From: Archilochus colubris
Taxonomy: Eukaryota > Chordata > Aves > Apodiformes > Trochilidae
NCBI GenBank assembly: GCA_023079485.1
Contig: CM041086.1
Coordinates: 17,802,401-17,866,400, forward strand
Length of the DNA stretch: 64,000 bases
Reading direction: 5' to 3'
Shown piece by piece: positions 25,501 to 38,093 of this stretch. The translations under genes and the position numbers were made by a program. Below the pieces are notes generated by a model that saw nothing but the letters and a program-made list of their open reading frames with translations, was not told the DNA's origin and ran no database searches. The stretch's first letter is position 1. Each line of letters starts with the position of its first letter.

Positions 25501-28017
25501 TAGGTGCTGTGTTATCCAGCACTGGGTCACTGATGGGGGTAAATCCCCCACCTCCACTTAGGGGAGGGCACCCACTCCATTCACTGCTGCTTTGCTCACT
25601 CCTGAATTCATACTATGATTGATCATTTGCAAAGGTAAGGGAAAAGAATTCATGAGCATCCAGTTCTAAAAACACAGGTATTACTTTGCTCCTAAACCCA
25701 CAAGGAATATCAGAAGAAATAATAATGCAGCACACAGGTGTGGGGAGAAATACTTTTCCCAGATCTCTTTCTGGCTATACATGAGGCAAGGAAGTTGTAT
25801 CAGCTCTTGCTGCATGACACAGCAGGATGGAGCTAAACAGTAAATCTGGCTGGTTAAAAGGGTTTTGTACTGTTACAATTAAAGTATGATTCAAGTGAAT
25901 CTAAACAATGATGTCACCCTGAGAACCTTTTGAACACAATTTAAGCTACTACATGGTGTGAAACAGAGAGAATCAGCTAACCTTTTGGCCTGCCACATTT
26001 TCTTCTCTACAAATGGATGATGTCTGGATTATTCTCGTTTCATGTTCATGCACTTGGGACAAGCTTTGCTCTCAGTTACACAGGTTTAAAGCTGTAGCTT
26101 GGCTGAAGTCAATAAACAGCCTGTCTTTGAATCTGCCTTTGTGTGACCAAGAACATTTATTTTATTCTGATTGTTTATGCATTTTGTGGTTGAATCTGAG
26201 TGAGAAAAAAAAATGACTGAAAGCTGCTCTCTGGCTGCATGCTGTATAAAGGTAGAGATTTTACTGATCTGGCTGGAAAATCCTGATTTGTTTTGGATGT
26301 GAGAATTCATAGTGAGAAAGCTAAGTAACTTGCTAACTTTCCTATGATGAAGAAAAGGAGACTGCAGCATCCACTTGTGTGATGCAACACACAGACCCCT
26401 CCTGCTATTCCTGAACCAGCCAATGCTCTCACCTCACATTTACTTTGACTTTCAAGATCTCATTCAGCTAAGCCTCTTGGAGGCTCTCATGCTTAAAACA
26501 ACTTTCCTTCAGTCTTGGCAAATTTTCTCTTGAGTAAGGACAGAGCAACAGCTAAGGCAAGAGAAAAGGGTTTGGCCCAATAAGAATTACCAGACAGTAA
26601 TTAATCCCAAGAATCCTATGCCAGCATGAACAGAGCAGATGATGCAGTGGGGAGGGATTCCCTGGGGCAGAGCCTCCTCTGGCTCTGATCTCAATGCAGT
26701 TGGCCCATCTCCCTTTGAAAGAGCCCTGTGTTTCTCACAGCTCATCATCCCACTCAGTGATGACTTTTCCAAATATAATGATACCATGGGTCCCTGGGAA
26801 AGTAAGGCCCAGTTGTTGCCATGTAGCTACTAATGATCCCATTAACAGTTTTATTATTTAACCCACTGATACGTCAGGTTCTGACTTCATCCAGGAAGGA
26901 GATAAACCAAGTTTTTCAGTGTGATGTATTTATAGGTTTGAAATCACTGCAGGATTTCTGGGCTGTGCTCACATTTGGACTGTTTTCTCGTGGCTTTCCC
27001 ACCAAGCCATATAAGCATGGGTAACTTCATTCCTGGGGTCAGTCTGGGCAGCATCACTATGCCCTAATGAAAGAGAAGTGCAGGTCAGAACAGAAGAGCC
27101 AACATGGCACAACTCCAGGGATGGAGGAACTGTCTGGGCAAGGTGAATTTGGGAGGACAGCAGCCTGCTGAGCAGGGCATGGCAAAGATTCCCCCCATCT
27201 GGGTTTTGTACACTGTGATCCCCATCAGGAAATGTTGCCATTACATTTGAAAGAGGGTTTATACAATTCTGATTTCTTCTCAGTATTCTGCAGACATGGG
27301 ATTATCTAGGGATACTGTTTAGCTACAGAACTTTCAACCAGAAAGACTAATAAAGTTGGTTACTTATGTGCTATAGCTTACATCACAAGAGCATTGTTAG
27401 ACTAGAACATGGACCCAAAAAGACCTCTAAAAGAAATCTGGGATTTCACAATATACTAATTGGACTGCCACCTTTATAGCAAGGACAAAAACATTTGGTA
27501 TAAACTAGCCATGGAGTTTGCCTTTTTTATTGTTGTCTACCTTGCATTTGTACTTTAATGTTCAAACCTACACAATGAAATGCCATTATTAATTTTATTT
27601 AATAGATCATGAAGTAATGTGCCTTCTGGCTACCCAAGTTGATCTCTGTTGAATTTTGTGCATAACTGTGGTTGTTATATTAACATTAAATTACTAACCT
27701 TCTTTTCCTAATGTACTATCCAGCCTGTCAGAGCTGCTGTACACTATCATCTAGAGCAGGCAGCTACAAACAGGCACTGTGACATTCCCCAAGTCTACAA
27801 GTGCAGACTAATGCTCCCAAGAGAAAGCTTTTCTTTTTCCCACCCCAGGAATATGTGCACAAGTTTTAACATTCTCCATGACAGTATCTACAGCTTTCTG
27901 GAGAGCTTCTGGCAGAAGGACAAAAGAAGAGGAAAGGAGATGGTTTTGTCTGGGTATAAATCTCAGTTTTCATTTGCCAAACCTGTCATGCACTTTTGAG
28001 AAAATCAGGGCAGTAAA

Positions 28018-28051
28018 GCTCAAAGTGGGATTCTGTGCTCAAAGTGGGATT
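28018..28051. repeat. 15-bp direct repeat, 19-bp period
   Basis: GCTCAAAGTGGGATT occurs at 28018-28032 and again, identically, at 28037-28051, separated by CTGT. This is a small recent tandem duplication inside intron 1 with no obvious function. Confidence 0.9.
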
Positions 28052-31000
28052 ACTAGAAAAGCTAAAATGGAGCTAGTTCTGATTTCCAGGGAGCAGAGTT
28101 TGCATAGCTGCCAGTCAGGGCCATTTGCTCTTCCAGTGCACAATACTATGGTATCACTGTACTTTAAAACATAAATGTAGATTTTTAAATGCCACAGGGA
28201 TTTGTGTCTGTCATTGAGTGATGCAAATGGGACATTTTGCCTTTCTGTCCACCTAGGCCTTGGACATCCCTCAGCCTGACCACTTGCCTTAGAAATTTTG
28301 GTTTCAGCATCTTCCTTATTCAACTAAAAATTTTCAAAAAACCTGGTTTGAAAGATAGTTTACATTAAAATGATAAAAGTGTGTCCCAGCAGTCAGCAGC
28401 TATTGTTTGGGAAAACAGGAATAAGCACTGAAAGATAAATGACTGGGCAGAGTCACTTTGGCTACAAATATGAGGCACAAAGCTGAGAGTATGAATCTTT
28501 ATCAGCATAAATCAGATCAGGGCCAGGCTCTGCAAGTGCCCCGAGTAGCTCACAGTGCCTGTGCAGTACTGCAGAATGTCCTTTAGGGGCTGGCTGCTGC
28601 ATAGAAGAAGCCACTAAGGATTTTCTCCTTGTGCAGAGAGGGGACAGAGGGATGTGGATTCAAACAGCAAAGATTTGTCACTCCCCTTTCTCCTCAGGTG
28701 GCTGTTTCTTCTTCCTGGGTCACACCAAGTTCCATCACAAGTTGTAACTGATACTGTGGAAATCACTTAGTGATGCACTAGCCCTTTTCCTGAACAAGAG
28801 GCCAAATGCAACCTTAAAATCAAAAGCCTGCTTGACAGTCTGCACGGGGGCAATACTAGAGGCTTTGCCCCGTGACTCTGGGATTACAGGTTCTGGACAT
28901 TCCTGGTATAGTGGTTAAACTTCTTTGGCATTGTTGGAGCAGCAATGATAGTTAATACTGACATGACCATTATGGTTCAGGAGAAACACTTCACCTTGAT
29001 AAGTCAGGCAGCCAATGCTGCAGAGATCTTTTAATTCCCAGACTGACCAATATATCTGGTCTTGTTTGGTGTCACCATATTCAGGCTCCTTAAATTTAGA
29101 GCTAAGCTACCCAGACTTACAAAGAGACAGTAAAAGGAGTTAAAGAGCCCAGAGCAGCCTAATTCCTTTAGTCATCTTTCCTGTTTTAAAATCTTTCTGC
29201 TTATCTCTGTTCTAGTCTTGACATCTGCTGGTGGTGAAATCAAAGTAGTAGCACTTGGGTGTGGTGGGATGTAAGGAGAGTATCTGACATGCTGATCATC
29301 TTGCAGTGTACATGATAAAGGAATGGAGAGAAATTCCCAGCATACACAGGGCAAAGGTGCCTCTGGTGCTCTTTCATTTAATGGCTGAAGCGATGTCCTC
29401 CAGTGTGCATTGTGCTGCTTGCTTTGAAAAGCTGCCTTTTTGTTTTGGTTCTATATTGTTCTACGTTAAATAGTAGGAAAAGAGAAATCTCTGCCACCAC
29501 AACATTCTCTTATAGCTCAATTCATTACAGATCCCAAGAGGAAACTTAGAGTTCCCCTGGACAATGGCCTGATATACAAATGAACATACATTAACTTTCT
29601 GTGGTTCTATAGTTCATTTTGACTGCATTTCCTTTACATTCATAGGAACATGGATTCAGGCAAAATTGAGTTTGATGTTTTCCTCTGCCTTGAACTGCTG
29701 TCTTGTTAAACATGCTGCAAGTCAAGAAGCCTCTCTGGAGCAGAGACCTGAAGTGGAAATGCTTCGGGCAGATGTGGTGGTGCATGGAGGGGTGATTCTG
29801 GAGTGAGGGGGAAGGCCAGGAGCAGAGATCAGGCCAGGTCTGGGGGGGTTTCAGCTGAACTGGGGGAGTGATGCTGGAGCAGCTGCTGGCCAGATGCCAC
29901 CCTCCAAACCAACAGAGATGTCAGGTGGGTCAGACATAAAGCCAGGATGTTTAAGTAACTCAACTTCAGTCCCCTGTCCTTTGACAAATGCCTTAGGGAA
30001 GCTCACCTGGGCACATCTACAATGGCTTTGGCAGCAGCAGGGTACAGTACAGGATCACCCAGAATCTCTGGCTGGGGAAGAGCTGATGTAATTTCAGCTG
30101 TGTTCACTGCACTAATTAGCACAGACACTTTGCTCAGATGCTTCATGAACTGCACTCTTCAGTTTGTAGGTACCCACTCAGACCTCTAGCACTTTGGGCA
30201 CCATGGCATTGCATCCCCCTCTGCAGCATAGGTAGGTTTTCTGCTTTTGTGGCTCAGCTCTTCTGCTGTAAATCAGGGAGATTAGCACACCCCTTCCTCC
30301 CTGGAGGGCTGGGGTGGTAAACGTTTTGAAGAGAAAAAGCAGCTCAGGAACTGTAGTTGATTTACTTCATCTTTCACTTCCATCACTAGAGAAAAAGCCT
30401 TCTGAAGCCACAAGGATATTGAGGCATTTAAGGTTGTAAGGATAGGGTTGTAGGACTGGGATACCTTGGAAGGCTTGGCCTGAACTATCAGAAATTAATC
30501 TCTCCTCTGTCCACCAGACTCCTGTAGAACCTGGGTTTGGGCTTTTGCTCTTTTGCACTGATGTGTTGTGCTCTCACTTTGGATGGGAACAGAGCCAAGC
30601 AGATGAAAAAGATTAGAGACAAGATCAGCCATTGCTACCCTGCCTTCTGTAAACAGCTTTGTACAGTCTGCAGAGTGTGACACCTGCCTCTGAAATGCTG
30701 CCTATCCCTTCCAAAAGGTGTGTCTGACAAACCACTCCCTGCTAGCACTGACACAGACCTGCAGGGCCTGCACACATCCTGGGGACCAGCAGGTGCATGG
30801 CATTGATCCAGAGGGTTTGTGAGGCTCCCCTTTTCTCAGATTCCTTTTAAAGTGGTACCTCCCTCAGCCTCTTGGCCCACACAGATGCAGTAGGTTGCAT
30901 GTTTTCTTGGAGGAATTATGAAGTGCAAGCACACAGACATGCAGGCATGCACTGGTGCAAATGGATGCAGTGTCATGCCAACTGCAACTCTATTCTAAAA

Positions 31001-32099
31001 AGCCTCTGGGTTTCCATTCTGACTTTGTCTTCTGGCACAGAGAAATTTGCAAAGCTAATTTTCATCTCCTGTCTAATGGATTTCCCTGCTGAGTGCCTGT
31101 TACAGTTAAAGGATTCCAGATTGAGACTTTGTTCTCATCTCCCCTGTGCACATCTATGTTGGAGGTGCTTCTTGGAGAGCTGGTTAATGAGCCTGAAGTG
31201 CAACTGAGTGTTTGTACTGATGTTCAGGAGGAGTTTCCCACCCTCCTTGGAGGAAGGTAGTCCTCACACCCTTACAGTCCCATTGAATTTCTTTCTGTTT
31301 ACACCCCAGTAGAAATAAGATGATTACTGGGGCCAGACTGTGCAAGGTAAAATTGGATTTATCAAAACTACAAGCAGAAGGAGAAAAACCCCTGAAGTAG
31401 GAGCTCACTTGCTCTGTAACTTGCAGGGCTTTTGAGGGGAGGAAAGAGATGCAGTTGAGCAGCATGCAGCAAGAGTTGGAAATCTGTTACCCTCCTCCTT
31501 GCCCCACTGGTCACCCACCACTGCCATCTACACCAGATACTCACTGCTACCAGCTCCTTTCAGCTCCTGTGGAAAGCAAAAGGAGCCTCTCCCTGCATGA
31601 TCCTGCAGCTTAGCACAGAACTGGGAGCCAATTTACTTGAGCTCTAATTCCTGCCGTGCTGCAGGCTTCCTGCACGACCTTAAGTAAGATACTTATCTGT
31701 CTTCAGTTTCCAGCAGCATATAATAACAATTACTTATCAACCTCACAAACATGTTGCCAGGTTAAATCCCTTTGTAAACCATCTCACAACTGATCTTGGA
31801 AATGCAGACTCTTAGGACTGTTACTGTTGTTATTATTATTGCCATATTGGCACTGCCCTTTCTCAGCCATGAGTTTTTGCTGTGACATTCTGTATCTACC
31901 CAAACCTACAGCTAAGATTTAAGTGCCAATTTCCCTAAAATATTTTCTCTTTTTTTGGGCACAGTATATTGGATCTCTATCTACACATTTCTACCTCTGG
32001 CAGGTACAAAGACGTATGTGCTGGGGTATCTTGGTAAGACAGAAGCCAACAGGACAAAAGGAAGCCAAGTGGGGTCAGTGATGGACCTAGCTTTGTGCA

Positions 32100-32119
32100 G
32101 GGTTAGGATTAGGGTTAGG
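32100..32119 (+). repeat. Short interstitial telomere-like tract
   Basis: GGGTTAGGATTAGGGTTAGG contains two perfect GGGTTAGG words joined by one degenerate unit (one G missing). It is too short to be an old telomere fusion. Tracts of this size are usually explained by insertion at double-strand breaks or by chance. Confidence 0.8.
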
Positions 32120-35100
32120 AGAGAGAGGAGCACAGCCTGAGTGTGACTGGGGTTGCAAAGGGGCTGCCAAAGAATGGGGATGCAACTCTCTAGGAATGAA
32201 GTGAGTAGGAAGCAGCAGAGGCAGGAGCCTATAGTGCAGAAAGATGCCCCAGCAGCCAGAATGTCTCCCTGACATTTTCAGGAGGGTGATGGAGGTATCA
32301 CAGTGTGATGGCCATAGCTGTGAGGGAGAAGATGTACTTATGGGTGATGGCTTCCATCAGTTCCTCACTTACCTGTGTGAAGCCAGCCCAGAAAGGCTCC
32401 TGAATGCTTGGCACTCACTCAGCTGCTGCTTTGGATATACGTGACCAATAATCTGGTGCTTTTCATGTCTAGTTAAGCCATCTAAAAAAGATCAAATTAT
32501 TGAAGACTTAGAAAGTTGATCTTTACATCCAGGCTAAGCTAAAATTACAATTGCTTAATCTCTTACCAAGCTGTTTCTCTCACTTAAAAGGGAACAGCAT
32601 AAATGAGTTTTCACTGGAATATGCTATCCTGGCATTTTAATTAAGATGAAAACACATAGGTTAAACAAAATACCTGGACATTATCAGTTTTCATGGCTAT
32701 TATTCTCTTTGTCAGCTGGGGCAATCCATTCACTGTGTGAAATGCAGTGCTAGGGGTATGGTATCTTTGTGCTCAAGAGCAACATATTCCCAAGCATGTT
32801 GTCTTTGGCATGGCCAATATTTTATCTGCCAGAGCCAATGTTAATGAAAAATTCCTGAAAAATTCCACATTTCAACACAGCAACACTCTGATGGGAATAA
32901 CAATCTCTTATGACCTCGTTCAAAAGCAGATATCAAGCAGGATACAAAAAGAGGAGGTATTCCTGAACCCCTTACCCAGTACTTTGGGTACTTTGTGCTA
33001 AGTTTGTAATGCTTGCCTGTCTTTGTAAGCACTATCAATACTGCCAGGTTGTGTACTCCCCATACTACCTGCATCCAAAATCAGCATTTCTTGGAACAGA
33101 TGAGCATGCAGTCAGGAACACTGGACTGGTGAAAGTAAGCACTGCTGCACATCAGTCTCATCTCTTTGAAACAGAGTGCTGCAGCAACTTCATAATGAGA
33201 ACATGGCTGTGTGCAAGTGAGTTTCCCCTTCTGGACAATGCTGTGAAGTCACAAGTCTTTGATATGGGGGTAGGAATATCTGTGATCCATGACAGCCAAC
33301 ATTAGCCTAGATGATTTGTAATGGGCTCATGTCCTCTTTGCATCCAACAGCCTAGGAAACCAAGGTCAAGCAAATTAAGCTGTGAAATAAAAGTTATGGT
33401 TAAGGTGACATTAAATCATTGTCTGTGACTGCAAAGTGACAGCTCAGGGGAATGGAAGGGACTAGTTGACTTTGATTTGCATGTATTAAATTGATACAGA
33501 TAGTAATTTTCCTTAGGAGCTCAGAGCATCATGTACTTCTGTTGTAAGCAGGATAGTACTAGAGGTTAAATGGGTTGTGCCACAATGAAATCACTGACCT
33601 GGACACGAGAAGAGCCACACTGAATATCTCCTTCAATCCCCTCACTTGAGCCATATGGAACCAGACCATCTTTCCTGCTCTGAAAAGGCTTCTTGTCAAG
33701 GCAGTCCCTATGGTGTGGGCAGGACAGGCAAGTCCAAGCTGTAGGAATTACGGAAGATCCCAGCCTAGGAAAGCCAGGCCATTCTCAGGAGAGCTTGCAA
33801 CAAAGCTCAGAGGGCCATGCTGCACTTATTTATGTAGTATGGAGAAATAACCACTCAGCAGAGATATAACTGAGCTTGTCAACAAGAAAGCAAAACCCCA
33901 CACATACAGCCTCCCCACACACTGTCCTACAACTGAAACCTCTGCCTCCTTTACACACTCTGTGGACCAGAGCAGAGAAAGCAAAGGAAAATCAAGACTT
34001 GCAACTGACAGGCATCCAAATTCAGCTTATTGCACAGGCATCCACACCTGACAAAAGGCAGGGCAAGCAGTGTAATTTATTTCCCCCCCTGTTGTCTGAG
34101 TCCCTGATAGTGTCTCCTATCAACAACTGTCTGTCATACCCTAGAGGCAGGAGAAAGCCTGACAGTACACAGATAAGAGCAGGTGCTAATTTGATGCTGT
34201 GGTCCAGCACACAGGCACAATGCTGTGCAAACGCTCAGGGTTCAGCCCTTCTCTTGCCAAATTCTCCCCCTCCTTTGGAGCTTTTTTAAATGGCAGTTGC
34301 TCAGTCAGCACTGAGAGCACACCACGTTCCTCCTGCAGAGACAAAACCTCCAATGTGCTCATGCTCTGAGCTGCTACCTTTAGGTCAGTTTTAAAAGGGA
34401 TGCAAAGGAAGGCACAGGTTCTTGCCAACCACAGACTTGCCTAAATATTTATCTCTGCTAAAAACAGTTTAGTTTCTGGAGTTAGCCCAGGGTTGATTCT
34501 GATGAGAGACATCAAACACAATACACACGAATCAGGGAAAGCACATCTGGCATTGCCTGTGTGCTGTAGGAATATAAATAAAAGAGACAGTAAACTACAG
34601 CTGGTGAGTTATTTGTGCTGCAGCAAGGCTGTCAGCTTTCTAATATCACCACCCAGTGAGAAGAGGGTGCTGTGAATCACCTGGGGCTTCTCCGTGGTCC
34701 CCCATTGGCATGTATCTTTCATTGTGCATGAGTACTCAAAAGCAAAGGATCATAAACACTATTTTGAAAATGGTTTGCAAGAGTGCTGAAAAGAGTGGTG
34801 GGCCAAGCCAGTAGTGTTGCCAATATTTAGAACATCATGATACTTTATTTTTGGAAGTATCTCATACAAATGTTCTTTTCCTGGAAAGATTCCTTCTCCT
34901 GCCTGCCTCCCCCACCTCCTCAGACTGCTGGTGCCAATATTTCTGTAGCAACTTCCTTGCTCCCAGCCATTTCCTACTATAGATTTCCCTCCTCTCTCTC
35001 CTGGAGCTGATGGTCCAGGTTGCACCCTGCATTGTTCTGCTTGGCTGGAAGGAGCCAAATGTCAGCACCTGGCTGTACCTGCCAGCCTCAGGAAGGTGTC

Positions 35101-35670
35101 TCAGAGAGAGTTACAAGCCCCTGGTTGTTGTCTTTTGAATGTGAGCAGAACACATCCCAGTGCAGCCAGGCCTGCTGGGTGCAGGCTCTGAGCCAGAGCT
35201 CTGGACCCATGTGCATGGGGCACTTAAATTCCTGTTGCATCCCACTCCTTTCCATCCTCTGATCCAAGAGGAGCACTGCCCTCAGAATTGATGGTGTCCA
35301 TTAGTGCCTTTCACTCCATCATTCTACCAACTGATAAGTATGACCTTTGCCTGGGCACAATTTATCACGGAAACATGAACAGAGGCCTTAGAGCTGAGGG
35401 TTAAAAAAACTGCAGTGCACAAAGAGTCATCTTCATCACTTTAAAAAAAATCACCATATGGAGCCACAATGGAGACTTTTACCCTGTTACTTCCCTGATT
35501 AGCCCAGGACACCAGTTTTAGGTACTGTTAAAAACAGTGGAGGTCAAATTTACTATGGAGGGCAAAGACCAGTGATTCATTTTTCCTTATTCTTTACAGC
35601 CACTTTTCACCTTGAAGAACAAAAGGGCCTAAAGTCAGAGAACGTTTGTGCTTGAGTCTTGCCAAAGTTG

Positions 35671-35684
35671 TTTTTTTTTTTTTT
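35671..35684. repeat. 14-base poly(T) run
   Basis: Fourteen consecutive T are followed by AATAAACC inside intron 1. No retrocopy is recognisable next to it. Confidence 0.85.
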
Positions 35685-38037
35685 AATAAACCATAATTAA
35701 AATCTGGGCCCACTGCCTCGACAGAAGAAAAGAATATATTTGTGTATACTTAAGAGACGGGAAAGAGCCTGTGTGCCAGGGCTCGTCACAGATAGAGGAA
35801 TTCCGGACATTATTCCTTGTGCTCCTAAGGGTTGTGACATGGGATTTCCTTTCAAAGTGGTAAATAGTCCTACAGTTGTACAACAGGGTGGGGTGGTCAA
35901 TGGTTTCTTTAAAAGGAGGAGAGATGAAAGCACAGTATGAGAAGAAAGCCAGGCTGGATACATGTGCACAATGAACCCCTGTGAATGGGGGAGAGGAGCA
36001 CAAATTCAGCCCCCATCCAAAGCACCAGCTCAGAACTTTGCCCTCAGAAGCTTCCCATGGGTTAGAGGTGCTACCAGCTGATCTCTGCTTTGGGAAGAAA
36101 AGCTCATGTCACAGCAAAATAAATTTAAGAGGGAGACAAATTCTCTGGGCTTGTTAGCACCTGATATGTTGCACCTAGACCTGTGGGAGATGGGTGGAAC
36201 TTGTGGGGAAACAGTTTTCTCTTGGGATGACTCCTGATCCCCTTCCTTCAAAGCCTCTCACTGCATGCTTTGGCACACTGCCTGGACTGGGATGGGAACA
36301 GAGAGGGTGACAAGGGTGGGTAGGATACCACAGCTGGGAGCTTCAGGGGGAACTTCACCATGTTTTGGAACAAGAATCAGCTGAATTTTGGAACTGAAGG
36401 TACCTTTCTCTGTTTTACTGAATCCTGCTCAGGACTGGGGTGAGCAGTCTTTCTTTTAAGAAAGCAGAAGAGCTAAAGCTGCAGATTTTCCTGTGTGCAT
36501 TATAAATAGAAAAAAAACAGTCAACTTTGTACTTGGATTACTTTTTCTGTTGGACTTTATATAAGGACTCACTAATTTTGCAGTTTTGGGGGAAGCCAGA
36601 ACGGGAGAGGAACGTGAACTGCTTGATGAGGGAGAATAGAACATCAGGCTGATGATTTTATACTTGGATCTGAATACAAAACAATTCCCTTTCCTTCCCT
36701 TCCTCTTCCTGCTGCTGTCCTGGAGGGTCAGCAAAGACTGCAGATCCTAAACCTCACAGTTAAAGCAGGACTTAATGAGAAGGGGAAAGAAGATTTGCAT
36801 GTTACTGTTCTCCAAATCCTCAGGATTCAGGTCTTCAATAATAAATGTTCATTGAAGGAACCATCAGTGGAACAGATTAATTAGCACATGGCAGAAGTCT
36901 GCAAATGGAAGATTCCTACATGAACCTTCTTATTGCTTTCTATTTTATAGCTAGATATCTGAACAACTCTAAAATCCTTCAACCTTGTAAAAACAAATGT
37001 AAAATTCACCTTGTAAACTTCATGCAGAGTGGCAATGACTGAGAGACTGAACTGCTGCTTCAAGAGTCAGTTTGGATCTGGTGCAAAAGATCTTGTTCCA
37101 CTTCTGAATAAGATGCTCAGGAAATGTTAGAGAGATTCAAGTCCCAGCTGCACTTAGTCCCTGCTGCAGCTCATTGGCTTAAGAGATTGTGTCAGGAGGG
37201 TCTAAGTCCATACAGGAGACACAGAAGACTCTAACCCAAGTTCAGAACTGGAGACTTCAAAGGAAAAAATGACAGATTTTCCTTCTTTCTCTTTGACCCC
37301 TTCCTAACATCCCACATTTTTCTGAAAGCCAGGGAAAAGAGAAAGTTCCCTTGTTCATTGCAGCAATAAAATCACACACTTTCTACAATACCTGTACTGC
37401 TGGTGTATGGAACAACAAAGACAACTAAATGAATCATACAGAGACAATTACTCACACATACACGTTTTCAACCAGCAAACAGGTCCTGCTTAGCACTGTT
37501 AACTTGCAAGCATAGGGAGCTGAGGAGAAAATCAGTAAAGCTGATCTGGCTCAAGCTCTGGGACTTCACTCAAACATCAGCACCCCTGCTGCATTGGTAT
37601 GGGGTTGTACACACACATTAGGAGATCACCATTATACTTTCATGAATTGGATCATGTTTTTTGAGCTCCCTATCAGACTACTGAATCAAGTTTTTTTTGA
37701 TAACCTGGTACAATCACATTAAATCTCTTAAAATGAACTATATTTTTATGGCTAGAAGCCAAGCAAACAAAACTCTTTGAAAAATAAACAAACACAACCC
37801 TTTTAGAAGGATTGTTAGAAAGCTAAACAGATCTAATACTTGGCTTAGGGACTTGTAATTAGGGACCAAAACTGATCTGCTACCATTCTTTCCCTGTCCT
37901 TCTTCCCAGGAGTGGTGTGAACACATGAAAATTTCTGTCTCCTTGTAGTGGAAACAGCCCCTTAATTATGGTGCTATTGCCCAGTGTCACAATCTCTCCA
38001 ACTTGGACTGCAAGGTGGAGTCACCTGGGCACAGAGC

Positions 38038-38093
38038 AGTATTCCCACTGGGCAGATCTTCCTTCATATCAGGAGTATTCCCACTGGGCAGAT
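38038..38093. repeat. 20-bp direct repeat, 36-bp period
   Basis: AGTATTCCCACTGGGCAGAT is present at 38038-38057 and again, without mismatch, at 38074-38093. The 16 bases between copies are unique. Perfect identity suggests a fairly recent local duplication. Confidence 0.92.

Noticed and set aside
25191..25622. 143-codon plus-strand open frame inside intron 1
   Set aside because: It opens from a non-ATG codon and has no domain. Several overlapping frames are open because the segment is GC-richer.
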